Assembly: GCA_020441605.1 (NCBI GenBank)
Contig: JAGRLX010000020.1
Span: forward strand, 1 to 42,344
Source: Alphaproteobacteria bacterium
Lineage (GTDB): Bacteria > Pseudomonadota > Alphaproteobacteria > Rhizobiales > Aestuariivirgaceae
DNA length: 42,344 nucleotides
Reading direction: 5' to 3'
This document shows positions 17,549 through 25,263 of this stretch, one piece after another (positions within the stretch are counted from its first letter, which is position 1; each line of letters starts with the position of its first letter). A model generated the notes under the pieces. That model was not told the origin of the DNA and ran no database searches. It worked only from the letters and a program-made list of their open reading frames with translations. Made by a program: the position numbers and the translations under genes.

Positions 17549-17563
17549 GCAAGTTGTGTGCCG
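17549..17563 (-). promoter_or_regulatory. Sigma-54-like -24/-12 promoter for the flippase operon
   Basis: Read on the minus strand, CGGCACA-CAAC-TTGC has GG at 17562-17561 and GC at 17550-17549, 12 bp apart. The GGCAC and TTGC cores are intact; two flanking consensus positions differ. The predicted start near 17537 is about 35 nt upstream of the ATG at 17502. It is back-to-back with the element at 17571 on the other strand. Confidence 0.45.
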
Positions 17564-17570
17564 CAAATCC

Positions 17571-17586
17571 TGGCATGGTGCTTGCT
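17571..17586 (+). promoter_or_regulatory. Sigma-54-like -24/-12 promoter for the ATP-grasp gene
   Basis: TGGCATG-GTGC-TTGCT matches the consensus TGGCACG-N4-TTGC with a single change (C to T), with GG at 17572-17573 and GC at 17584-17585. The predicted start near 17597 lies about 45 nt before the ATG at 17642. Confidence 0.6.
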
Positions 17587-17641
17587 GCAAGTTGGCTCAC
17601 ACAAGGTGGTCCCTGAACCGGGCAATACCATGGAGAGGCCG

Positions 17642-18883
17642 ATGACTGCGAAAACTGCAAATCCTATTCTCATTATAGGTGACGACACGCGCATCTTCCT
17701 GTCTGTCGTGCGGGCAATAGGCCGTGCCGGAAGGACGGTTCACGCCTTTCCATTCAGTCAGACTGCTGCCGCCCTGGCCTCGCGGTATATCTCCAAGACC
17801 CATGATGGACCTGATTTCGACAAGGACCCTCAAGGGTGGCGGCTGGCGCTTCTCGACCTCCTCAAGACAGTGCAGTTCGACCTTGTCATCCCATGCGCCG
17901 ATCCCGCCATTGCCGCACTCGATCACAACCGGAACGCAGTAAGGAATCAAAGGCTTGCCATTCCTTCGTGCGCCAACATGCCGGTCTTCTTCGACAAGGC
18001 AGAGACTCACAGGCTCTGCGATGAACTCGGCATTCCCGCCGCACCAGCGGCCCCACTGGGTGATGCGGATACCGCTGACAGCCTCATTGCCCGCTTCGGT
18101 CTTCCGCTCGTCCTGAAGCCCAGGCGCTCTTTCTGGGCAGACAAGGATAAAGCGCGCGAAGATGTCGTCATTGCCGAGGATCGGGAACAGCTTGTTAGGA
18201 CACTCGCGAAGATCGCCGACCGGTCCCGGTTCATCGTCGAAGGCTATTTCATCGGAATTGGCACGGGTGTTTCGGTGCTTTCCCATAATGGCACTGTGCT
18301 GCAGGCGTTCCAGCACAGAAGGCTCCGGGAGGGATGGGGCGGATGCAGCTCCTACCGGATCAGCGAAGCTATCGATCCTGATTTGAGACAAGCTGTCGAG
18401 CGCGTCTGCCAGAAGACGCGGCACTCCGGTGTCTGCATGTTCGAGTTTCGCGTCAATCGCGACACCGGCGCCTGGATTCTCCTCGAAATCAACGCAAGAT
18501 TCTGGGGCTCGATGCAGCTTCCCGTTGCGATTGGGCTGGACTACCCGAATCTGCTTCACGACCTTCTGGTGAACGGCGCTACCGCACCGGAAAAGGACTA
18601 TCCTATCGGCATCCGCAGTCGCAACCTGCTGCTTGATGCCAACAATCTCCGCAAGCGCTTCATCGAAGGCCGTGCGAAAGGCGGCCTTCATTGGCTTGAG
18701 GATGCAGGTGATTTTCTTCTGCAGCCATTTCGTTGGATCATGGGACGGGAAAAGCCCGATACGATCTCCATTTCTGATCCTCTGCCGGCCATGAAGGAAC
18801 TCTATGCGGCGGTTCACAGGCCGAGGGCCGCTGTTCTGCGGCCCAAAGCCCCGATCGGTGCCGAGACGCGCCTCAGTAGATGA
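17642..18883 (+). CDS. ATP-grasp ligase (carboxylate-amine ligase-like)
   Basis: Protein of 413 residues with the ATP-grasp fold: an N-terminal Rossmann-like part (NPILIIGDDTRIFLSVVRAIGR), ATP-binding strands (LPLVLKPRRSFWADKD and SRFIVEGYFIG) and the metal-binding signature LLEINARFWGS near residue 280. Such enzymes join a carboxylate to an amine or similar nucleophile via an acyl-phosphate; in glycan loci they may attach amino acids to sugars. The ATG at 17642 has GGAG about 6 nt upstream; another ATG at 17630 is possible. It sits between the flippase operon and a TadG-like gene, overlapping the latter's 3' end by 11 nt on opposite strands. Substrate unknown. Confidence 0.83.
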   Translation: MTAKTANPILIIGDDTRIFLSVVRAIGRAGRTVHAFPFSQTAAALASRYISKTHDGPDFDKDPQGWRLALLDLLKTVQFDLVIPCADPAIAALDHNRNAVRNQRLAIPSCANMPVFFDKAETHRLCDELGIPAAPAAPLGDADTADSLIARFGLPLVLKPRRSFWADKDKAREDVVIAEDREQLVRTLAKIADRSRFIVEGYFIGIGTGVSVLSHNGTVLQAFQHRRLREGWGGCSSYRISEAIDPDLRQAVERVCQKTRHSGVCMFEFRVNRDTGAWILLEINARFWGSMQLPVAIGLDYPNLLHDLLVNGATAPEKDYPIGIRSRNLLLDANNLRKRFIEGRAKGGLHWLEDAGDFLLQPFRWIMGREKPDTISISDPLPAMKELYAAVHRPRAAVLRPKAPIGAETRLSR

Positions 18884-20120
18884 GGCGCGCCGATCCTGGC
18901 CGCGGCATGACAATCAGATCCTTCGGATATGGCACGTCACTCTGATCAGGGCGGAAGTTGATGGTGATCGTGCCGCTCCCAATCCAGGACACGCCATCGA
19001 TGATGAAGGCCGACCATTTCGCAGTCACCGAAGGCGTTCCTTCGTTGTTCCATTCGAACGCGCCCTTGGGCATATACAGAACGCCATGAATGTCGACGGT
19101 CGAGTCCTCGAAGACATTCTCGGTCTCTTCCCTCACACCCATGATCGCAATGCCGGCAAAATCTCCCGAGCGCTTGGCACTGATCCGCACCGTGGCCTTA
19201 TTCCAGTCGATGTCTGCGTCCTCATCGGCGAGGAATATGGTCACGTCGGTCCCAGTGACCGTCGATTCGTCGACGATGAAGCCGCCACCCGAGATGAAGT
19301 ATGTGCCACCGGACTCCAAGGTGACATTCGAGCCGTTCTTGATCGTAAGTCCCTTGCAATAGTGGCCAGGCGGCAGCGTCATCGACTTGTTGGACACGGT
19401 GTACTTGCTCTGGATGCAGTCTCCTCCCGACGGTACACTCAGTGAAGAGAGGGGGTCTTCTATCACCTTGGTGCCAAATTCCGGCGGTGGCGAAACGTTC
19501 TCCAGGAAATGATGCCCGCCGCCAATGGTTGCTACAAACTTGGCTTTCAGGAAGTTTTCGGGCGTGTGGGGATCGATGACATCGAACTCATGATTGGAGT
19601 TTCCATAGACGTTGCAGTCGGGCGCTATCACCGAGACACTGCCCTTGAGTTCAAGTGTGTGCTTGCGGGTGGGGTGCATTGCCATGAAGCACAGTGGCTC
19701 GAGAAAGGCCTCGGACGTGGCAGAACTCTTGGCGTTGAGCGCCACATAGTTGATGTTTAGCACGCGAAGCAGTGTAGTGGGGACGACCGCATCCACTTCT
19801 CCCTTGAGGACGCCGTTTTCGAGCTTGAACTCGGGCACGAAGTCAACGCCGCTCTTGTCCTTGAAGCGCTTGAAATAGGCTTCCGCAGTGGCGATCTGCT
19901 TGTCCGGAATGAGGGTTCCGCTGACGCCAGCGAGAACGGCCGCGTCCAAATTCGCCTGGACCGCAGTCAACTCCATCCGGCTATGGGCATAGTCCAGACC
20001 CAAGCCGCCACATCCGATCGCCACCGCGCCCGCAATCGAGAAGAGCATGCTCATATTGCCGGAACACCCCGTTAGTAGGCCGCGGAAACGTTTGGAAATT
20101 GAAAGTCGCAGATCCTTCAT
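18873..20120 (-). CDS. TadG/TadE-like envelope protein, copy 2 (orphan)
   Basis: Protein of 415 residues, the same length as the copy at 13600. N-terminal TadG features: a basic start (MKDLRLSISKRFRG), a membrane segment (MLFSIAGAVAIGCGGLGLDYA) and TAVQANLDAAVLAG. The rest carries Cys residues, PPGHYCKGLTIKNGSNVTLESGG, FIVDESTVTGTDVTIFLAD and VDIHGVLYMPKGAFEW, the same strand-rich layout as copy 1, and a similar C-terminal end (SARLIY versus TVRLID). AAGGAGG lies 6 nt before the ATG at 20120. No Tad pilus machinery is near. Convergent with the ATP-grasp gene, divergent from the FemAB-like gene. A surface-exposed anchored protein is the likeliest role. Confidence 0.72.
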   Translation of the reverse strand: MKDLRLSISKRFRGLLTGCSGNMSMLFSIAGAVAIGCGGLGLDYAHSRMELTAVQANLDAAVLAGVSGTLIPDKQIATAEAYFKRFKDKSGVDFVPEFKLENGVLKGEVDAVVPTTLLRVLNINYVALNAKSSATSEAFLEPLCFMAMHPTRKHTLELKGSVSVIAPDCNVYGNSNHEFDVIDPHTPENFLKAKFVATIGGGHHFLENVSPPPEFGTKVIEDPLSSLSVPSGGDCIQSKYTVSNKSMTLPPGHYCKGLTIKNGSNVTLESGGTYFISGGGFIVDESTVTGTDVTIFLADEDADIDWNKATVRISAKRSGDFAGIAIMGVREETENVFEDSTVDIHGVLYMPKGAFEWNNEGTPSVTAKWSAFIIDGVSWIGSGTITINFRPDQSDVPYPKDLIVMPRPGSARLIY

Positions 20121-20283
20121 AGATCCCTCCTTGGTGCATGGTGATCCAAGCGTAATCGGTTTCTGCAAACGGTATCATTTCGGTCGTTACCGATTTCCTT
20201 CCACTCGGCTCTCGTTGGATTGCCGGTTAACGTCCACCTGCCAATTTAGTTACAGTTCGGCGCGGTTCGTGTTGCTGCGTTCT

Positions 20284-20299
20284 TGGCACGAGGCTTGCA
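20284..20299 (+). promoter_or_regulatory. Sigma-54 -24/-12 promoter, perfect consensus
   Basis: TGGCACG-AGGC-TTGCA matches every conserved position of the RpoN consensus, with GG at 20285-20286 and GC at 20297-20298. The predicted start near 20310 leaves a leader of about 100 nt before the GTG at 20412. A TCGGT-N4-ACCGA dyad further upstream, about 20184-20197, may be an activator site. Confidence 0.75.
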
Positions 20300-20411
20300 A
20301 ACGATTGCTTGGCAAGCTCCATAAGTGCGGAACCGGCTCCCATTTCGGGTCAGCACAGAAAGTCAGCGGTGCACCTGGGGCATGCACCACCCGAGTCAAG
20401 AGGTGACGGCC

Positions 20412-21701
20412 GTGGAACAGATGATCGATACATTCAACATCCCCTCCTTTCCTCAGGATCGGCGCCTGCTTCAGGCACGTCAAACCGATCGGCGACATTG
20501 CATGCGGCGCCCGGCTTGCGCCGACCGCGCCAATTGTGGCCGGCGATCGCCGGAGATTTCCATAACTCTGCGCGCCGGCGATCAATCGGGATTTGAAGCC
20601 TCCGATCTCCTGAGGCGTCAGTCCGATCGCTGGATGACGCCATTCCAGTTGTCGCACTGGCGGAGCGTCTGGCATGAAACATTTGGCGCGCCAAGGAGCA
20701 TGCAACCGGTGACAGCCGTCTTGCGCGAGTCTGGACGCACCCTGGCCGTGCTGCCATTGGCCGTGCACCAGACCAACAAATTACGAATCCTCACCTGGCA
20801 CGCAGGCGATCAGAGCGATTATGGCGCAGCAATCGTCCGCAATGACGATATCGCAACCTTTGCCACCATAGATGCCGCAGCGGTCCTGCGAAATATCGCC
20901 AAGGAAATTGGCGACATTGATCTCGTCTATCTTCCCAAACAACCGCTGACCATCGGCGGCATGGGCAATCCATTGGTCCTGCCGGGATCGATCAATCACC
21001 ATGCGGGGGCTCACGCCATAAATTTCAGGCCCGGCGAATCGTGGACTGAGTTCCTTAACCACAGGCGCAGCGCAAGCACCCGTCACCAGTTGCGCAAGAA
21101 GATGCGTCTGCTGGAGAAGGCCGGCAAGGTTGGCTTCAAGGTCGCTTCGGACAAGGAAGAAGCTTTTCAGTTCGCCACGCATTGCCTCGCGGCGAAGACA
21201 CGTCAGCTGACCAAGCTTGGACACTACGACCCCTTTGCATCGGTCGAAGTCCGCACCTTCCTCCAGAACTTCTTTGCCAATGGCGTGGGGCAATCTACCT
21301 GGGCAGTTGCCCTCACGCTCGATGACGCCGCCATTGCGACCTCGATCGGATTCGTGCGTCATAATGAATGGTTGCTCTATCAGATGGCGATGGATTGCGA
21401 TCATGTTGCCAATACCTCGCCAGGCACTCAGTTGCTGATGAACATCATGGAGCATTGTCTGGCGTCTGGCGTTGAACGCCTCGACCTGGCGCTTGGTGAT
21501 GAGAACTACAAGTTCGAGTGGTGTGACGAACATCAGGTTCTCCTGACCTCCTGCATGCCCTTGACATTCAAGGGCCGTGTTGCCGAGACGGGCATCAGGT
21601 TCAAGGCCAGCGTACAGAACAGGATGGCGGAAAGCCCCCGCGTGTATGACTTCGGCAAAGTTCTGAAGAGGCAATTGAAGAAATTGAAGTTGCCGGTCTG
21701 A
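20412..21701 (+). CDS. FemAB/CelD-type GNAT acyltransferase, first of pair
   Basis: Protein of 429 residues of the FemAB-like/CelD (BcsL) GNAT group. Signatures are FQLSHWRSVWHETFG, AVLRESGRTLAVLPLAV, a basic stretch HQLRKKMRLLEKAGKV, the GQSTWAVALTLDDAAIATSIGF strand pair and a C-terminal GVERLDLALGDENYKFEW that is typical of the family. Members transfer acyl or aminoacyl groups to cell-envelope glycans. Start: GTG at 20412 with AAGAGG about 8 nt upstream; an ATG at 20421 is also in frame. It is driven by the best sigma-54 promoter in the window and is followed 43 nt later by a second member. Confidence 0.8.
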   Translation: MEQMIDTFNIPSFPQDRRLLQARQTDRRHCMRRPACADRANCGRRSPEISITLRAGDQSGFEASDLLRRQSDRWMTPFQLSHWRSVWHETFGAPRSMQPVTAVLRESGRTLAVLPLAVHQTNKLRILTWHAGDQSDYGAAIVRNDDIATFATIDAAAVLRNIAKEIGDIDLVYLPKQPLTIGGMGNPLVLPGSINHHAGAHAINFRPGESWTEFLNHRRSASTRHQLRKKMRLLEKAGKVGFKVASDKEEAFQFATHCLAAKTRQLTKLGHYDPFASVEVRTFLQNFFANGVGQSTWAVALTLDDAAIATSIGFVRHNEWLLYQMAMDCDHVANTSPGTQLLMNIMEHCLASGVERLDLALGDENYKFEWCDEHQVLLTSCMPLTFKGRVAETGIRFKASVQNRMAESPRVYDFGKVLKRQLKKLKLPV

Positions 21702-21744
21702 CGGCACGCATGCAATTCAATCGATACAAGGGACGAGAGACGCC

Positions 21745-22884
21745 ATGCTGATGCGCTACAAGCCCTATGCCACCCTCGACATCGAAATCCTCGATATGAC
21801 GCAGATGCGCGATATCGTCCAGGAATGGGACGATCTTTGCCGGCGTGCCATTGAGGACAATGTGTATTTCACGTCACACTATGCGCTGTCCCTGCTCGAT
21901 ACGGTTGCGACACGCGACAAGGTGCTATTCGTGACTGTTCGCGAAGGCGACAGGCTCGTGGGCATGCTGCCGGTTGTCTCGTCCCTGGTCTCGATTCCCA
22001 GCCTCAAGGCTGCAGGCCGTGCTTGGTCAACGGACTATACTTTCAGCGCAACGCCGTTGCTTGATCGCAGCTGTGCCATGGATGCCGCAGCCGCGCTCGT
22101 CGAGGGTCTTCGCCGCATCCGCGCCGGTGAGTGGATCATACCCACAGTAAACGTCGAGGCACCATCTGGCCGTGCCCTCATCGATGCGCTGGACCTTTGC
22201 GGCATACCGTGGAACGCCCGCACAACTTTCGAACGTGCTTCGATATCCGCCGACATCTCCTACGAAGATCTCATGAACGACAGGGTCGGATCGAAGCGCC
22301 GCCGCGAACTGGCCCGCAGCCGACGGCGGCTGGAAGAGTTGGGCGAAGTCTGCCACGAGTGGCAAACCTCCGGCCAAGGACTTGCGCGGGCGGTCGAGTC
22401 GTTCCTCAACCTCGAAGCTTCCGGCTGGAAAGGCGAACGGGGCACCGCGCTGGCCTGCACTCCGGCAACGCGCGCCTTTGCGCTTCGGGCCTTTGCAGAG
22501 GCTGGCTCGTCCAACCGTTGCCGCGCCGATCTTCTCTTGCTCAACGGCCGACCGATTGCAGCTGGGATCATCGTCCTTTCGGGCCGTACCGGCTTCACCG
22601 TGAAAGGGGCCTACGACGAGGCCTATGCAAAATTCAGTGTCGGCCTTCTTCTTGAGCTTGAGGTGCTCAAGAGCTTCTTGTCCGAGGGATGGGCTGAGCG
22701 GCTTGATGCCGCAACAGCCGGCGCCCATGTCATCGACAGGCTGTGGCCTGACCGTGTTAAGGTTGCCGATATTGTCTTGTCCCTATCTTCGATCGCGCCA
22801 AACGCCCGTCTCAACAGCTACACACGGGTGATGGACGGACGGGCAACGGCGAAGAGGTGGGCCAAACAACTCCTGGGTCGTTGA
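21745..22884 (+). CDS. FemAB/CelD-type GNAT acyltransferase, second of pair
   Basis: Protein of 379 residues with the same family layout as its neighbour: IVQEWDDLCRRAIEDNVYFTSHYALSLL, VTVREGDRLVGMLPVV, a basic KRRRELARSRRRLEELG segment, a central AVESFLNLEASGWKGERGTAL, LLLNGRPIAAGIIVLSG and KGAYDEAYAKFSVGLLLELEV. These are characteristic of CelD/BcsL-like acyltransferases associated with exopolysaccharide or cellulose synthesis. It lies 43 nt after the first acyltransferase in the same direction, presumably one transcript. Acceptor and donor are unknown; the two proteins may modify the same glycan at different positions or act as a pair. Confidence 0.83.
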   Translation: MLMRYKPYATLDIEILDMTQMRDIVQEWDDLCRRAIEDNVYFTSHYALSLLDTVATRDKVLFVTVREGDRLVGMLPVVSSLVSIPSLKAAGRAWSTDYTFSATPLLDRSCAMDAAAALVEGLRRIRAGEWIIPTVNVEAPSGRALIDALDLCGIPWNARTTFERASISADISYEDLMNDRVGSKRRRELARSRRRLEELGEVCHEWQTSGQGLARAVESFLNLEASGWKGERGTALACTPATRAFALRAFAEAGSSNRCRADLLLLNGRPIAAGIIVLSGRTGFTVKGAYDEAYAKFSVGLLLELEVLKSFLSEGWAERLDAATAGAHVIDRLWPDRVKVADIVLSLSSIAPNARLNSYTRVMDGRATAKRWAKQLLGR

Positions 22885-23007
22885 GCCCCAGTGGGGCGAA
22901 ACTCCAGGACTTGCAACGGGAGACAAACGGAAGCATAGCGGCATGCCGGATCGTCAGCTTGACGGTCACTGTTTTCCGCCGGATATTTGCTTCCGGAGGC
23001 CTGTACA

Positions 23008-23946
23008 ATGACTGCTGAAACGCCGATCGATATCGGGTCCATCCGCGACCATCTGAACACCCATGGCTATGCGGTGGTCAAGAACCTGGTCGACCGCGAG
23101 ACCGTCAGCGATCTGAAGGCCAGGGTGAACCGCATGCTGGCCTATGAGCGCGAACATCCTTACGATCCCGGCGACGGTCCGTCGCTGCCGAGCGATGATG
23201 GTTATTGCAGTGAATATGGCCCATTCGTTGCCGACAAGGGCGAGGCAGAGCGTGTCAAGAAGCGTATCCGCGCCGACCGTGCCCGGGAGTTCGATACGCC
23301 ATGGCCGGTGCCGCCAAGCGAGGTATGCATCAGTTTCTTCCACCTGCCGACGATTTTCGACCAGGGGCGTTCGCAGCGCATCTTCAACCTCATCAACAAG
23401 GACGTGGCCTTTGCCCCGCTGGTGGAGCATCCCACGGTGCTGGAATTGATGGATGCCGAGCTTGGCAGGGACGCCGTGCTACTGGATGTCAGCATCAACA
23501 ATGTGGGGTCGCAAACAGACAGCGGCGGCTGGCATGTCGACTCGCCCATTTCACTCGTCAAGGAACCACTGCCCAACTTCACGCTGGCCGTTCAGACGGT
23601 TTGGATGCTCGATGATTTCACCAGGGACAACGGTGCTACCCACGTGGTCGCTGGCAGTCACCTGAGCCTGAAGCAGCCGCCACGGGGCAAGGGTGAGATG
23701 GAAACGGAAGTGGTTCTCGAGGCGCCGGCAGGCTCGCTCGCCATCTGGCTATCACAGACCTGGCACAGGCACGGGGCCAATATCACCGATGCGGCGCGAA
23801 CGGGCCTCATTGCGCAATATGGCCGTGCCTGGGTGAAACCATTCGTCGACTTGCGTTCGCCGCTGACGACGGAGTTTGCAGCACAGCTGTCGCCACGACT
23901 GCGGTACATGATGGGCTGCAACGCGAATGCTCCGGTCCGCGGATAA
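23008..23946 (+). CDS. Phytanoyl-CoA dioxygenase (PhyH) family oxygenase
   Basis: Fe(II)/2-oxoglutarate-dependent oxygenase of 312 residues. The start of the fold is seen in HLNTHGYAVVKNLVDRETVSDL; the metal-binding HxD is in GGWHVDSPISL, the distal His in TWHRHGANITD, with a following Arg (AARTGLIAQY) for 2-oxoglutarate. WMLDDFTRDNGATHVVAGSH is the classic PhyH segment. The ATG at 23008 has CGGAGG about 8 nt upstream. It converges on the M24 peptidase gene. Bacterial PhyH proteins hydroxylate many small substrates, so the substrate cannot be named; the neighbouring uptake operon may supply it. Confidence 0.87.
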   Translation: MTAETPIDIGSIRDHLNTHGYAVVKNLVDRETVSDLKARVNRMLAYEREHPYDPGDGPSLPSDDGYCSEYGPFVADKGEAERVKKRIRADRAREFDTPWPVPPSEVCISFFHLPTIFDQGRSQRIFNLINKDVAFAPLVEHPTVLELMDAELGRDAVLLDVSINNVGSQTDSGGWHVDSPISLVKEPLPNFTLAVQTVWMLDDFTRDNGATHVVAGSHLSLKQPPRGKGEMETEVVLEAPAGSLAIWLSQTWHRHGANITDAARTGLIAQYGRAWVKPFVDLRSPLTTEFAAQLSPRLRYMMGCNANAPVRG

Positions 23947-24040
23947 CAGGTGGATTGACCCGCCATCAACACTAAGTGATGGACCATTATGTCCTCGCCA
24001 GTGCTGACCACCCCAGGGCAAAGAGCCGGACTCGTCCGGA

Positions 24041-25252
24041 TCACGGAGAGGGGTGAGTGATCACCCTCAATTCGCGCGGCATCGGCGCCATGATCTCGAT
24101 GCCGCCGTCGGTGATGAGGATCTGGTCCTCGATGATGAAGCCGCCGAGACCCCTCACATAGTGGGGCGTCTCGAAGGCCAGCACCATGCCGGGCTCTGCG
24201 ATGGCGTCGCTCGCAGCGGAGATGAAGGGCCATTCCTCGCTCCAGATGGACGACCCGACGCCATGACCGAAGTGGCCACGCCCATAGGTGTCATAGCCCT
24301 GCTTCCACATGGTTCCTGCGGTCTCGCGATAGACCTCCTGCAAGGGAACGCCAGGCCTCAGGACGGCCAGTCCCGCGTCGAAAGCCCGATGCAGCGCGTC
24401 AAACATTTGGCTCGCGGCAGGATGCGGCGTGCCGAGAGACGCCGTGCGCCCGCCATCAGAACTGTAGCCGCCGACCACGCAACCCACATCGATCTTGATG
24501 AGATCGCCGGCTTGTGTCGGCCCTCCAGGCGCAAAGCCATCGCCGCCGACGGCAATATAGGCCCATGTGGATTGCGGTGGGCGCTCTGCTCGCCGCGCCG
24601 CTTCGGAAATGGCGGCTTCACGCCAGATCGCCGTCATCTGCTCCGCGGTCATGCCAGGCGCGATGGAGGCGATGAGAACTTCCATGCCCGCGGCGGCAAA
24701 ACAGGCGGCGTCGCGAAGAAATTTGATTTCTGCCGGCTGCTTGACGGCGCGAAGCCTTTCCACAAGCCGGGTGCAATCGGCCCAGGTCACATCAATCGAT
24801 TGGAAGGCGTGAAAATCGGCTACTGGGACGAAACCCAATTCCAGTCCTACGCGGGTCCTGGCAAGATGGCGGTCGCCAAGTGCATCCCGAAGCAGGGCAA
24901 GAGCCGCGGTGAGTTCATATTGCGCCGGGCGTGGCATGCGTTTCGGTTTGGCAGCATCGGCCATCGGATGGCTATCCGTCTCCACCCAGATGCGGTGGCT
25001 TCGCACATCGTCGATGCCTGACGCTTCGCGAAAACTCTTTGCCTGCAGATCACCGACGATGGCGGTGAGCGGCTGGTGCTCATCGGCCGGCACGAGCAGA
25101 AACGCAGCGCCGGCGCGACGCCAGAAGCTTGCAACTCCAGGAAACGCGCCGGCGGCATAGGTAATAGATTCAGGCTGCGCGAGCACCAGGGCTTCAAGCC
25201 CCTCCTCCCGCATCAGCCGGCCAGCGCGGCGCCGGTCAAGAAAGCCCGGCAC
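24041..25252 (-). CDS. M24 family metallopeptidase (Xaa-Pro dipeptidase / creatinase-like)
   Basis: Cytoplasmic pita-bread-fold protein of 403 residues. An N-terminal creatinase-type domain (RRRAGRLMREEGLEALVLAQPESITYAAG) precedes the catalytic domain. All five metal ligands are present: Asp255 (IKIDVG), Asp266 (YSSDGGRT), His330 (HFGHGVG), Glu361 (FETPHY) and Glu375 (IIEDQ), so a metal-dependent peptidase is expected rather than a metal-free creatinase. It starts 11 nt after the stop of the substrate-binding-protein gene and is the last gene of the Opp-type operon, probably cleaving the imported compound. Confidence 0.88.
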   Translation of the reverse strand: MPGFLDRRRAGRLMREEGLEALVLAQPESITYAAGAFPGVASFWRRAGAAFLLVPADEHQPLTAIVGDLQAKSFREASGIDDVRSHRIWVETDSHPMADAAKPKRMPRPAQYELTAALALLRDALGDRHLARTRVGLELGFVPVADFHAFQSIDVTWADCTRLVERLRAVKQPAEIKFLRDAACFAAAGMEVLIASIAPGMTAEQMTAIWREAAISEAARRAERPPQSTWAYIAVGGDGFAPGGPTQAGDLIKIDVGCVVGGYSSDGGRTASLGTPHPAASQMFDALHRAFDAGLAVLRPGVPLQEVYRETAGTMWKQGYDTYGRGHFGHGVGSSIWSEEWPFISAASDAIAEPGMVLAFETPHYVRGLGGFIIEDQILITDGGIEIMAPMPRELRVITHPSP

Positions 25253-25263
25253 CGCCGCTCGCC

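Noticed and set aside
17597..18913. 438-residue open frame on the minus strand across the ATP-grasp gene
   Set aside because: It mirrors a well-supported ATP-grasp gene, has no recognisable domain and no ribosome site; a high-GC antisense shadow.
20781..21707. 308-residue minus-strand frame across the first FemAB/CelD gene
   Set aside because: Antisense shadow without motifs.
24053..25021. 322-residue plus-strand frame across the M24 peptidase gene
   Set aside because: Antisense to a gene with all five metal ligands conserved; compositionally a shadow.
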